Assembly (NCBI GenBank): GCA_037501455.1
Contig: CM074856.1
Location: 96,276,001-96,340,000, forward strand
Length of the DNA stretch: 64,000 bases
Source: Lantana camara
Taxonomy: Eukaryota; Streptophyta; Magnoliopsida; Lamiales; Verbenaceae
Direction of reading: 5' to 3'
This document shows, piece after piece, positions 11,934-22,863 of the stretch (position 1 is its first letter; each line of letters starts with the position of its first letter). The notes beneath the pieces are model-generated. The model had not been told where the DNA came from. It ran no database searches and was given only the letters and a program-made list of their open reading frames with translations. Made by a program: the position numbers and the translations under genes.

Positions 11934-13509
11934 TGAAAAGTTGAGGTGTCAGTCCAACACAGACTGAGCGAGGGGTATAAATAAGTATATGCGTAATTAC
12001 CATGCAATTTATAACCTCGGGTAAGATTTTATAAAGAAAACGAAATAAGTTTAAAATAACAAGAGATTCCCGCCCGAGATTATAACAATTCAAATTTACA
12101 GTTAACAACAATTCAATCAATCAGTGGCCCGGCGAGTGAGGGAAAATCTCCAACCTTTCTCCGATAGTGTACAATATTTCAATTTAATTAATGAATTAGG
12201 TGATCACACAAACAGTTCTGTACACAATTAGCAATTTCAATCAATAAATCCTTCTTCCTCCGGGTGATGGCGGGCTTGCAAGACCCAACCATCCAATCAT
12301 GGTGTACGTCGGGAACATGACTCCCACGTACGGGATTTCTTCCTCCACCAAACCTCCTGGTGGATTCGGAGGTGATCCCCCAATGGTGAGGATAGTGCAA
12401 GAGTTACCCGCCAGAGCTTGCTTTCCCGGTTGGCTCAGTACACTACCCTCGGGCCCAACGTGAACAATAGTGACTCACCAAAACAATCAATTCGTCAATC
12501 AATCAATCAATCAATCCATTTTCGTGAAATCATTTGAAAATCATAAGGTTAGAAAACTATAGATATATAGATACGTTTTGGCCGAAACTCACATAAGGGT
12601 TATAAGGGTTCTATATATATATCTAGAATTTAAACCTCACCTGAGCAAACGACTAAAAGAAAGCAAGAGAACACCCTACGGAACGGGCTCCTCGAAACCG
12701 GGACCGTGATCTGTGCAACAAGGACAAGTGTGAAATAAGACTCGACTCGAATGAACCAATTATGACGAACGGCAAAATGCAATAGTCATGATATGAATAT
12801 GTAAAAGATAAGATTATGTTCAAGTGCACTATTAGGAAATGAAATCATGTAATCAATCAAATCAAGTAACAATTAATACGTAACCATTATATAACTCATG
12901 CACGTACAGTAGCATGCAGAACAATATATATGAAAACAGAGGGTGACACGACCGTGTCACCAAAATAGACTAAGCCGTGACACCCCCGTGTCACGGTACA
13001 GCGGGCCAAATGCGTGAAAAGGGAGGTGACACGCCCGTGTCACCAATACAAGGCAAACCGTGACACCCCCGTGTCACGGTACAGAAAAACCAAACCAACC
13101 AACATGCACCCCCGTGTCCCCCAACACCAAGCAAAGATGACACGCCCGTGTCATCTGTGCGTAACAGAAAAAACAGGGGAGAAAACAGGGTTTTCCATGC
13201 AAAACCAACCCCAAACCAAAATATACCAAACTCCAACCATAACAAATGTTGAAACACCTCATACGCATCATACTTCAAATATTCATCAATTCAACCAAGA
13301 AATAAACATCCAAGCATCAAGAATTCCTCATGAAAACCCCAATAATATACATGCTTTCCAAGCTTCACATAACTTCATGTTTTATGCAAGAAATGAAGAA
13401 CAAGGTCCTAAACATACTTCTAATCATGAATACACATGAAAGCATCAAGCTAACATCAAACCCTACTCATATAGTCACTCAAGAAATTCAATCAATTCTC
13501 ATGATATAC
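11934..13509 (-). other. Intron-like segment in 3' LTR, with hairpin
   Basis: On the minus strand, TATATA (13709-13704) is followed by a 200-base exon-like block, donor AAG|GTATAT at 13509, 1.57 kb of mostly AT-rich DNA that includes the palindrome cluster, hairpin TCAGTC..GACTGA (11967-11949), and acceptor TTTTTGCAG|G ending at 11934. The layout matches the other gypsy LTRs. Inferred from sequence only. Confidence 0.4.
12942..13155. repeat. Cluster of five palindromes with GACAC/GTGTC arms
   Basis: Five inverted repeats with 9-base arms occur at 12942-12961, 12975-12996, 13025-13044, 13058-13079 and 13136-13155. The arms come in three forms (GGTGACACG, CCGTGACAC, GATGACACG), each matched by its own complement, so pairing is kept while sequence changes. 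The partner LTR carries the same cluster at 24295-24509. Confidence 0.8.
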
Positions 13510-14084
13510 CTTGAAATGAAAGAAGAATAAGATGAGGATGAAGAGATGAAGATGTTGATGCTTCTAGCTTCAAAGTTCCTTAAAATAGCTTAGAAAATGA
13601 GATGAATTCTTCTCCTTCTCTTGAGGTGTTTTGATCGGTTTCTTGTGTGTGTGTGTGTAGAGATTTTGATGAAAAAGAAGAATGCATGGTATGGAACAAT
13701 ATGTATATACAAGATATATTAATCCTCCACTAAATATGATGAATCACCACAATTTGCAAACAAGTCCCTAGGTTATTTAAATGAATGCAATCAAGTAATA
13801 TCCCTACCCAAAAGATCAATTAGCTCCAATCCAAGTTATGTAATTAAGTCCATAAATTTCATGAAATGCTCAATTAAAGTCACGTAATACAATTAAACAC
13901 ATTATCACTTAATTCACGAATTTCAAATTAAAAGTTAATTCATATAAATACATAGGAATGTATTATGCATGTAGGAATGTAATGAAATTATAATAAGCAA
14001 GTAAATATATAAAATTAAACCCACAACTCCCGAAGACCCGCACGTGGCGTGCTTACCTGAACTTCCGGAAATTGGGGCGTTACA

Positions 14085-14101
14085 ACTCTCCCCCTTAAAA
14101 G
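14085..14101 (-). other. Polypurine tract of the coding gypsy element
   Basis: The minus strand reads CTTTTAAGGGGGAGAGT directly before the 3' LTR, the expected primer for plus-strand DNA synthesis. Confidence 0.8.
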
Positions 14102-14117
14102 AATCTGGTCCCCAGAT

Positions 14118-14687
14118 TCATTGGTCGGAGTTAAATAATTCTGGGTGGAACCTTTGCATCTTCTCTTCCGGTTCCCAAGTCATTTCTTCGGTTTTATCAC
14201 TTCGCCATAATACCTTGAGCATAGGGATACTCTGATTTCTCAACTCTTGATACTTTCTGTCTAACACCTTAACCGGTTTCTGAACAAATGAAAGATTCGG
14301 TTCCAACTCCACTTCTTCAACGGGGAGAATTTCTATTTCATCCGGATAATACTTTCTTAGCTGAGACACGTGAAACACATTATGAATTCCGGTAAGATTC
14401 GGCGGTAGATCCAATCTGTAAGCTACTTCCCCAATTCTCTCAAGAATTACAAATGGACCCAAGTAACGGGGATTTAACTTTCCTCCCTTACCAATTCGAG
14501 AAAACCCTTTACGTGGGGATACCTTCAAGAAAACCCGGTCCCCCACCTCAAATCGAAGATCCCTTCGACGAATATCGGCATAACTTTTCTGTCTATCTTG
14601 TGCAGCTTTCATCTGTTGTTGAATCTGTTGAACTTTATCAATCATGACTTCCACAGCCTTAGACGATTTCTCAAGTTTCCTTCCTTT
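14118..14687 (-). pseudogene. Gypsy integrase C-terminus with chromodomain
   Basis: The open part (14654-14118, 178 residues) continues the pol frame after a TAG stop near 14687. It has the integrase C-terminal GPF/Y-type region (residues about 30-85, GDRVFLKV and RYLGPFVILERIG) and then a chromodomain-like tail (about 128-175: VKVLDRKYQELRNQ, KVLWRS, MTWEPEEKMQRFHPELF). The chromodomain is the mark of chromoviruses and is thought to steer integration to heterochromatin. The tail fits the Tekay/Del group. It ends 17 bases before the polypurine tract, so nothing else is encoded downstream. Confidence 0.88.
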
Positions 14688-16151
14688 CTATACCCCTTCT
14701 TGTTTCGTCCATTTCCATTCCTCTAAATCAAAGAATAACGGGGACCTGCACTTTCGGCCATAAAGTAACTCATAAGGAGCCATGCCGATAGAGGATTGGT
14801 AACTATTGTTATATGCAAATTCAATCAATGGAAGTTGATCACACCACGAATTTTGAAAATCCAAGGCACATGAACGGAGCAAATCTTCCCAGTACCGTAT
14901 TACTCTTTCAGATTGGCCATCGGTTTGAGGATGAAAAGCCGTACTAAACTGAAGCTTCGTTCCCAAAATTTCTTGTAATTCTCGCCACAACTTAGAAGGA
15001 AAGCGGGGATCTCTATCCGAAACAATACTCACCGGAATCCCATGGAGGCGAACAATCTCTCTATTATAAACCTCGGCCAACTTTCTAATCTTGAAAGACA
15101 TTCGGACCGGCAGAAAATGAGCAGATTTCGTCAGACGATCCACTATCACCCAGATACCGTCGTAACCACCTTTCACTCTAGGTAATCCGGATATAAAATC
15201 CATTGTCACCTGTTCCCACTTCCACTCGGGAATAGGTAACGGCTGTAAAAGACCTCCCGGCTTTTGATGTTCAGCCTTTACTTTCTGACACGTTAAACAA
15301 CACCTCACAAACTCGGCCACATCTCTCTTTAATCCGCGCCACCAGTAATACTGCTTGAGGTCCTTGTACATCTTATTCCCTCCGGGATGGATTGAATAAG
15401 CCGACTTGTGGACTTCCTCGAGCAATACCCTTTTCAAATCATCGGGTACTACTACTCGGTTCTTGAAACGAAGAAGACCAGTTTCATCGAACCCAAATGG
15501 ACTCTCCGGATCCTCTCTAGCCTTAGAGACCAGTCTTTGAACTTTCGGATCCTTTCCTTGAGCCTCAAACATTCTATACTTCAAGTCCGGATAAATAGAG
15601 ATATTATAAACTCGAGCTTTAATCACAATAGGTTCAACTTTATTACTGTCACCAACTTCCAAATTCGAAACATCCACTCTCCTGCTTAGAGCATCGGCTA
15701 CCACATTCGCTTTCCCGGGATGATACTTGATGACACAATCATAATCTTCTAGTCGTTCCATCCATCTCCGTTGCCTCATATTGAGCTCCTTTTGTGTGAA
15801 AAGATATTGGAGACTCTTATGATCAGTAAAAATCTCAAATGACACCCCATACAAGTAATGCCTCCATTTCCCGAGTGCGAAAATCACTGCGGCAAGCTCA
15901 AGATCATGTGTTAGGTAGTTCTTTTCATAATCCTTCAACTTTTGAGAAGCATAAGCAATCACCTTTCCATTTTGAGTTAGAACACACCCCAAACCTTCCT
16001 TCGACGCGTCAGTATAAACGGCATATCCTTCCGAACCCTCTGGAAGAGTTAAAACTGGAGCTGAAACTAACTTCTCCTTCAAGCACTTAAAGCTTTGTTC
16101 ACATTTCTCATTCCACTCATACTTCATATCCTTCTTTGTCAACCCAGTCAA
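14688..16151 (-). pseudogene. Gypsy RNase H and integrase (pol, interrupted)
   Basis: The frame opens just after the stop at 16175-16173 and encodes 487 residues. RNase H comes first (about residues 40-160: YTDASKEGLGCVLTQ, LELAAVIFALGKW, FTDHKSLQYLF). It is followed by the integrase H2C2 zinc region (HKSAYSIHPGG ... CCLTCQKVK) and the integrase core with the acidic triad in VIVDRLTKSAHF, SIVSDRDPRF and DGQSERVI. These enzymes remove RNA from the hybrid and insert the cDNA. It ends at TAG (14687-14685), a premature stop because the same frame goes on into the chromodomain. Within this stretch the catalytic residues look intact. Confidence 0.92.
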
Positions 16152-16175
16152 AGGAGCGGCGATCTTCGAGAAATC

Positions 16176-17027
16176 TTACACGAATCTTCTATAATAACCC
16201 ATCAATCCCAAGAAACTTTTAATCTCGGAGGCACTCTTTGGTCTCTCCCACTTCATTACCGCCTCAATTTTAGAAGGATCCACTTCTAATCCGTTCCCTG
16301 AAATAATATGGCCCAAGAAAGAAACTCGGTCGATCCAAAACTCACACTTACTAAATTTTGCAAACAATTGGTATTCCTTCAAAGTTTTCAGCACAAGTTC
16401 AAGATGCCTTGCATGCTCTTCAACCGACTTGGAGAAAACCAAAATATCATCGATAAAGATCACAACAAACTTATCAAGAAACGGTCGGAAAATTCTATGC
16501 ATCATGTCCATAAAAGCGGCGGGAGCATTCGTTAATCCAAAGGGCATAACCACGAATTCATAATGCTCATATCTCGTATTGAAGCCCGTCTTTGGAATAT
16601 CCTCGGCTCGGATCCGTAGTTGATAATACTCTTGTCTTAAATCAAGCTTCGAATAAACTTTTGATCCTTGGAGTGTATCAAATAAATCTTCAATATGTGG
16701 GAGTGGGTATTTATTCTTGATTGTTATCCGATTCAATTCCCGATAATCAATACACATCCTCAAGGTACCATCTTTCTTCTTCACAAATAATACCGGCGCT
16801 CCCCACGGCGATGAACTCGGTCTAATATATCCGACTTCCAAGAGACCCTCAAGTTGCACCTTTAACTCCTTCAACTCTGCTGGAGCCATACGATATGGAG
16901 TTTTAGAATACGGCTCAGCATTCGGAAACAAGTCGATCACAAATTCGATTTCTCTCTCCGGTGGCAACGAATCCAGTTTTTCCGGAAACACCTCGGGAAA
17001 TCCCTTAACAACTTCCGTTTCTTCCAA
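16176..17027 (-). pseudogene. Gypsy reverse transcriptase (pol, interrupted)
   Basis: The 283 residues contain the full fingers-palm order of a Ty3/gypsy reverse transcriptase: [71 protein letters not shown], catalytic FIDDILVFS (plus-strand 16440-16460) and FLGHIISG. It copies element RNA into DNA. The stop TAA at 16175-16173 falls after GYYRRFV, where the family continues without a break into RNase H. Upstream, TGA at 17045-17043 separates it from the protease. Both are in the same frame, so these are point mutations, not frameshifts. Confidence 0.93.
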
Positions 17028-17045
17028 TTTTATCTGATCCTTGGG

Positions 17046-17600
17046 TCAATTAAGTACATAATCTATGAATCCCGTAGCCCCGTTACGAACCAATTTCTGA
17101 GCTTCTGCAAAAGATAATAAAGGCACCGTTCTAGAACTTCTACCCGTTACAATTTCTGAACCCAAACTAACCCTCTTGGTACGGCAATCAACGGTGGCAC
17201 AGTGCTTATATAACCAATCCATACCCAAGATAGATCCATACCGAGACATAGGTAAATCAATGAAATCCGTAGAGAAAACCCGACCCTCAATACTCACCGG
17301 CACCTCTCGAAAAACCCGGTTAGTTTTTACACTACCACCAAAAGGAGTACTAACATGATAATAAGCAGAAGATAAAGTAACACATAAGGGAAAATTCACA
17401 GAAAGAGCATGAGAAATAAAGGAGTGGGTAGCTCCCGGATCAAATAAAGTATGTATGTTCGTGCCATGGATGCAAATAATACCTTCCACCACGGCTACAG
17501 GATCTATATCAGGATCCGCTTCCTCTCTCTCCAAAGCATAAGCTCGGGCTCTAATCATCGGCCTTTGACCCCCGACAGGCTGATCCAGCGATCCGGACAC
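17046..17600 (-). pseudogene. Gypsy aspartic protease (pol, interrupted)
   Basis: The retropepsin-like domain has the active-site motif LFDPGATHSFIS (family form D-S/T-G-A-T-H; here the middle residue is proline, which may disable it) and the second conserved block ILGMDWL about 60 residues on. It would cut Gag and Gag-Pol. It is in the frame of RT, RNase H and integrase but one frame away from gag, and the two frames overlap at 17555-17600. Chromoviral gag-pol is normally one frame, so this marks a frameshift near 17590. The segment ends at TGA (17045-17043). Confidence 0.88.
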
Positions 17601-18483
17601 GTATCCACTTTATGATCGGCCTTCCCACAAACCAGACAAAGATTCAGGCGACGCCGGTAATTCTCATAAGTATGGGTAGGCCATCCGCAATAAGTACATC
17701 CCTGCTTCCCGGTAAAAGGTGGTGCAGCAGGAGTAACCCGGGGAGCTTTCTGAACCGGCACTTGTGGCACTTGAGGCTTGAATTTCTTCATCGGCCCCTT
17801 AGACTGCGGTGGAGGGACATCATAAGTGATTGGCCTCTTCCCGGGATTATAATTCGACCTTGATCCCGAGCCGGAACCCTGACTCGATCTATAAGTAGAT
17901 CTCCGAGCATTTACCGAATCTTCCACTTTCAAAGCCTTTTGGGTAGCCTTCTTCCAAGTACTAGTATTGACAGCTTCTATTGCAACTTGAATGTCCGGCC
18001 TCAGACCCTGCACGAATTGCATAGCCTTATGAAAATCATCACCGGCGATATTGGGTGCATATTTAGACAATTTCTCGAACTTGGCTATATATTCGGCAAC
18101 CGATCTATTCCCTTGCTTGAGTTCCGTGAATTCCCTAAGCCTTCTTGTGCGAGAGGAGGGAGGAATGAACTTGTTCTTGAATTCCCTAATGAAAACCTCC
18201 CATGTAACTTCTTCTTCAGCGGCCTCTAGAACAATCTTGGTGCTTTCCCACCAAGAATAAGCTTCTCCTTGAATCAAAGTAAGGGTACACCTAGCCTTCT
18301 CTCGAGTCTCGCAAGGGATAAGCTCCCAAATTCGCTCAATTTCTTTGAGCCATTGTTCCGCTATCATATCGTTCCCTTTAAAGAATCTGGGTGGATGTTG
18401 ATTTGAAATTCCCTCAAAATGGCTGAAATTGGGGCCGGTGGCGCGGGAGGAGCTGGTGGTGCAGGAGGTACATAATCTCGCAG
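17555..18483 (-). pseudogene. Gypsy gag, central and zinc-knuckle part (truncated by insertion)
   Basis: The clear frame (18367-17555, 270 residues) is a Retrotrans_gag capsid domain: AEQWLKEIERIWELIP, WWESTK, FKNKFIPPSSRTR, LKQGNRSVAEYIAKFEKL. Two zinc knuckles follow: the first (CTYCGWPTHTYENY) has lost its final cysteine to tyrosine, the second (CLVCGKADHKVDTC) is complete. The protein continues upstream of the first ATG in this frame to about 18440. A one-base shift lies between there and 18483, where a solo LTR cuts the gene. The N-terminus is at 22505-22639. Confidence 0.9.
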
Positions 18484-21400
18484 TGTGACGCGCCGTTTTC
18501 TCGAAGGGCGTTCTTACGACATCAACAAGTAAGTCTCTACACTTATGTGTGTTTAATTTAAGAGTTCTTGAATTATGTGATTTAATGTAAATCCAATTTA
18601 ATATGTGTTTATTCGAATTATTCTAAGATTAATTGCAACTTGATTAATTACGCGCCTATTTAACCCTAACTATCTAATTTGATTTAATTCAAATTTATTC
18701 CATGAAATAATTGTCAAGTTGATTTCAAATTCATCATGTTACTTAACTTGTTTAATTTCGGTTTACTTGAATTCCTTGAGATTAATTGTCAATCATGTGT
18801 TTACAAAGTGCCGCTAAATTATATGAAAGGTTTCCAAAATTAAATTGAATTAAACTCAAATTGGTAAATCTCCATTTCATTTTAATTTATAAATTTATGC
18901 GGAACTTGAATGTTTAGTCGTAACTTTACCGATTTTATTTACGATTATTTGTACTATTTGTACGCGCTATTACTTGCTACGCGATAAGGATACCCGGTTG
19001 TATATAGCTTGTGCACAAGACACATTTCTCCCAATCCCTTTTTCTCTCTCTCTCTCTCCTCTCCCACTTTCTCTTTCCCGAGGGTCACTATGCGCGGCTT
19101 CGGTTACGAGCCCATAACTCGACCGTTTCTCGACGGAATTCAACAAACGAATAGTCCATTTCGATTATCTCGGTGAGACCGACGTAAGAGTACCAATTTC
19201 ACGGCCTAATGACGAACGGTGGCAGAGTTATGGCCGGATTTCAGTAGCAGCGGGGGAGCTGTCAGACCGCCGCCACTTCACCGGCGTTTCGCGGCGTTTT
19301 CCGGCCACCTCCTTGATGCACGCGCCCCATGCCCAGACAATAGACTTCCAGCCACTTCGGTTGACGTCGGATTCATGGAAATCGGAGCAGCGACGGCGTT
19401 GCACGCGCCGCCCAAAGCTCGCGGCGTCAGCGCGAGTTACTGTAGTGGCGGCGGCAGAAACTTCGGCGGCCAACGGGGGCCTTTTCCGGCCATCTTTTGG
19501 TCTCGGGCTCTTCACAAAAGTTGTTCGGAACGACGAGAACTAGTGACCTGTGATCAGGCGACTCCAGATTCGGTGGTTTGGCGGTGGATCGGCGGCGGCA
19601 AAGTGGCGGTGCAACGGCGGCACTAGCTCCGAGGATTTTTCCGGAAAGCTACCTTAGGGCTTTCGAAGAGCTCGTCATGGGTAAGACAACACCTCTTTCG
19701 GATCGTATTTTGGTTCACCGGTTTGGAAGTAATTTGAGTTTGAAGATTTAGGGTTTTCGTGCTCTTAGATTTCAGATCTACGATAATCGGCTTGGAATTT
19801 CCAGAAATTGATCGAGGATTCGGAACGGGCACGAAGACTTCATTCAGGACTGATTTTTCGGGATTTTTCCGGCGACTTTTGACGGCGGCCCGGTGGCGGC
19901 CCGGCGACTTTTCGGTGGCTCCGGTGGCGGCACTCCGGCGACTTTCGGACAAAATGTTCGTCTCGTTGTGGTGAGTTCAACGCCACTTTCCGTTCGTTAA
20001 TCGGACACTCGATCTATTTATTATGAATTATTTTGCGTAATTGTGATTATTTGAATTAATTGTTTTAAGTGCAAATAAATTGGTTATTGTTGGTTTGTTG
20101 ATCGAGATGTCTTCCAATCATATTCGAAAACATGTATTGAATGGATTGTGACATGCATGAATGTTTCGATTTACAATTTGAATCCCGATGTGATGAATTT
20201 GTGCTATGTGTTTAGATTTGAAGGGGTGTTAGTGTAATATTTAGAAACTAATCTTTTATGTGACTAAATGAACTTGAATGGTATTTTAGAAGAACGAAAA
20301 TGTTGTGATTTCTCTATATGAATTTGAGACGTTCTCAATGCTATGTTTATTGTAAATTGTGTTTCAAATATAAAATTGAGATACATGAAAGATGCTTGAA
20401 CAACTTGAGACTTGATGCATGATAGGAGTTAGAATTGTAATATCTTGATTTACTCTTACTACTTGAAAATGGTATATTATGAATTACGATAAATTGATAA
20501 TTGTAATGCTTGTAAGTAATTAATTCCTAGTTGAATAATTGTATAAACACTTTAAATGAACAATTATGCTTAGTAATCAACTTAGGGGATGTAAGTGTAA
20601 TATTTATGAAACTATGAATGTGACTTGAGCTTGTGTACCAAACATGTTGTGAAGTTGTAAAGTATGATCTTAAGTGGATTAAATGCACTCTTTATTTGTA
20701 ACAAGCATGCCATCTACGTACAATAACTTTGTATGTTTATATGATCAAGTTGCTCTTACTTATGCACTTTATAACTCGACATGAACTTGATGCTTAATTC
20801 TAATATTATAATTGAACCCTGTGACATTGGATGATTTAATATGCATTTCGTGAATACATTGACTTCCTAAATTGATCTTGCATCTTTGGATATGGAATTG
20901 CATGATGGTTGCTTGTAAATATGACCTTGTTGAGCATTGATATGCCTTGAATGACCACGACACCTTATCCAAGCACAACATGAACACTTATGCATAACCA
21001 CGATCATGTTGAGCAATGCCGTGCGTCTTGTTTGGTTCATATAGAGTCTAAGTCTGGGCTTCTGTATGTCTTGTCACAGAGTTTGGTGGTGCCGGTGGGC
21101 CCGAGGTTTAGAGTGTTTGGCCCTTCACACTCTCAGACTCTACTTTCACGAGGTGAGGTTTAGGATTTTGTATAGTTATGCGACCTATGGCCTTTACATG
21201 TTGATTTCTACCCCTGCATGCGAGTATACCTTATAATAGTTATGTATGTGTTGAATATGATATTTTTATGACCTTATGCTTGTACTTCTCCGTGGGCGGG
21301 CTATCCCTGCAGCGTGGGAATGTAAGTGTGTGAGTCTTGCGTGGGCGGGCTATCCCTGCAGCGTAGGAATATATATAAAAACCAGTTTTTGAAGCATATG

Positions 21401-22499
21401 TAAGCTATTTTGGAAAAAACAGTTTTGTTGTGATTATGTAGCGAGTTGGCCATGAAATATTGGCATCTGTATGTATGTATGTATGTTATGTTATGTGGAT
21501 CCAGGAGCTGGTACGAGTGGAGACCGGCACGGCATAGGGCCGTCGGATAAGCCACTGTGCTAGTTCCATTTGAGATATCTTCATGCGACCCGTGCTGTAG
21601 GGAAGGTGTGGTATCTTGAGCCTTCGGCTAAGGCCGGGGAGGACTCTTGTGGGTTCGCTACCCCTTGAGGGTATGTCTGTTATGGATGGTTTGGGGACGG
21701 TACATCTCCTCCATCATTGGTGTGACGGTTGGATTGATTGTGTATTTTATGATATGTTCTGAGGAGTAAAGGTTGGAAGCTCGTACTCGCCGAGCATGTG
21801 TTCTGTTCTGTCTGGGAATCATGAATCGAGATAGAGTTTCTGAAATGTTTTCTAAAGCTTATACTTATAACTATCTTTTGGGTACTTTTGGAAATGTCTT
21901 TGGTATGCAACACCTATCTCCAGTTCATGAGTCCACCCTTCTGATATGTGCTATGCTCCATATATATATACAGTGGGTGTGCGTTAGCCCCCTCACTCGG
22001 TCAAGTTGACTGACCCCTCATTTACACTTTTAGTTGCAGGTTGTTGGCGTTGCTAGGCGGAAGTGAGTCCTTTGAGTTGCACTTCGTCGGTCTAGTCTTT
22101 CTATTTGCATTTGTCCTCTCATACACTTTACTTATACTTAAGACTTGTAGACTTGAGATTATACTTTACTTTTCGGTAGCCCCTTGTGGCACCCTCATTC
22201 GGCCCCTTTGTGACACTTGATGATTATTAATTTATGTTGATATTCGGGATTAGGTATCTATGCTAGTTGAACCCGTCACCTGCTTTGCATGTTTTGTTTT
22301 AAATGCTTCCGCAATCTATTGTTGTTGGTTTTAATTGCTTCCGCACTCTGAGTTTTGGTCAAGTTAGATCCGCCTAGCCTAGTGTGTGAGTTGGTCTCCC
22401 GTTCGCTCTGATTCGGATTCGGGCATGGACTTTCATTTCATGCCCCGGGTCTGGGTCATAGTGCGGGGGATGTGGCACTTCTCCGTTTGGGGTGTTACA
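18484..22499 (+). mobile_element. Solo LTR of a Tekay-like gypsy element (4.02 kb)
   Basis: It starts TGTGACGCGCCG and ends TTTGGGGTGTTACA, with a perfect 5-bp TSD CGCAG (18479-18483 and 22500-22504). It splits the gag gene of the surrounding chromovirus. It is a close relative, in reverse, of the solo LTR at 1082-5155; for example the run around the donor site near 19971 matches 3600-3640 almost base for base. No interior or primer site remains. Confidence 0.92.
19971..22039 (+). other. Intron-like segment in solo LTR, with hairpin
   Basis: TATATA at 19001-19006 is followed by a CT-rich run (19026-19076), a GC-rich block (about 19120-19950), donor GTG|GTGAGT at 19971, 2.07 kb of AT-rich DNA, hairpin TCGGTCA..TGACTGA (21997-22013, one G-T pair), and acceptor TTTTAGTTGCAG|G ending at 22039. 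A second TATA-like run (21959-21970) precedes the hairpin. Inferred from the layout shared with other families. Confidence 0.42.
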
Positions 22500-22504
22500 C
22501 GCAG

Positions 22505-22639
22505 TCTCTGATCAATTAACTGAACCATAGAATTTAAAAAGTCCTGAGGTTGTGCTTGAGGAGGTGGAGGTAGAGTTCGATCCCGATGGTGATGTCGATG
22601 ACCGGGAGAATGCTCTCTACGGGGTCTTCCACGAGGCAT
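22505..22639 (-). pseudogene. Gypsy gag N-terminus (separated by solo LTR)
   Basis: I chose the ATG at 22639, giving a basic, histidine-rich start (MPRGRPRREHSPGHRHHHRD) and then a proline-glutamine linker and NSMVQLIDQRL. An acceptor-like TTTTATTTCAG|G ends one base before this ATG, which supports the start and suggests a spliced leader. The open frame extends upstream to 22666 but without family features. The frame runs into the solo LTR at 22499 and resumes at 18483 in the next part of gag. Confidence 0.75.
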
Positions 22640-22863
22640 CCTGAAATAAAACCACTGTACATGCATGTTTGATTAACAAGTATGAATAAATGTAATCAAA
22701 TTCATAGGACACATGAATCACATAATTCAAGTAAAGTCAAATAGCTTCAAATAAAATGCAAGACTCTCAAATAATCAAATAATCCTATGCCATACGACTT
22801 AGACTTACCAGACACGACACTAGAACCGCGGTTTTGCAACCGGGCTCTGATACCACCTTAGGA
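22640..22863 (-). other. Gypsy leader with primer-binding site
   Basis: The minus strand reads TGGTATCAGAGC (22855-22844), complementary to the 3' end of initiator-Met tRNA, eight bases after the 5' LTR. The rest of the leader holds no gene; acceptor-like TTTCAG ends at 22641. Confidence 0.85.

Larger units (their letters stand above)
11512..14084 (-). repeat. 3' LTR of the coding gypsy element (2,573 bp)
   Basis: It matches the LTR at 22864-25438 closely along its length; in the first 125 bases I see about six differences, mostly transitions. It starts TGTAACACCC and ends GGGGCGTTACA on the plus strand. Open frames inside it (for example 13014-13439) occur in both LTRs and look incidental. 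Confidence 0.92.

Noticed and set aside
13014..13439. A 141-residue open frame, repeated at 24413-24793
   Set aside because: It is inside the chromovirus LTRs on the strand opposite to the element, spans the palindrome cluster, and its start differs between the two LTRs. Its repetition is explained by the LTR duplication.
21959..21970. The TATA-like run just before the hairpin as the main LTR promoter
   Set aside because: It recurs before the hairpin in several families but is absent or weak in others, while an upstream TATA box followed by a CT-rich run is also present. I could not decide between them, so it is mentioned but not called as the promoter.
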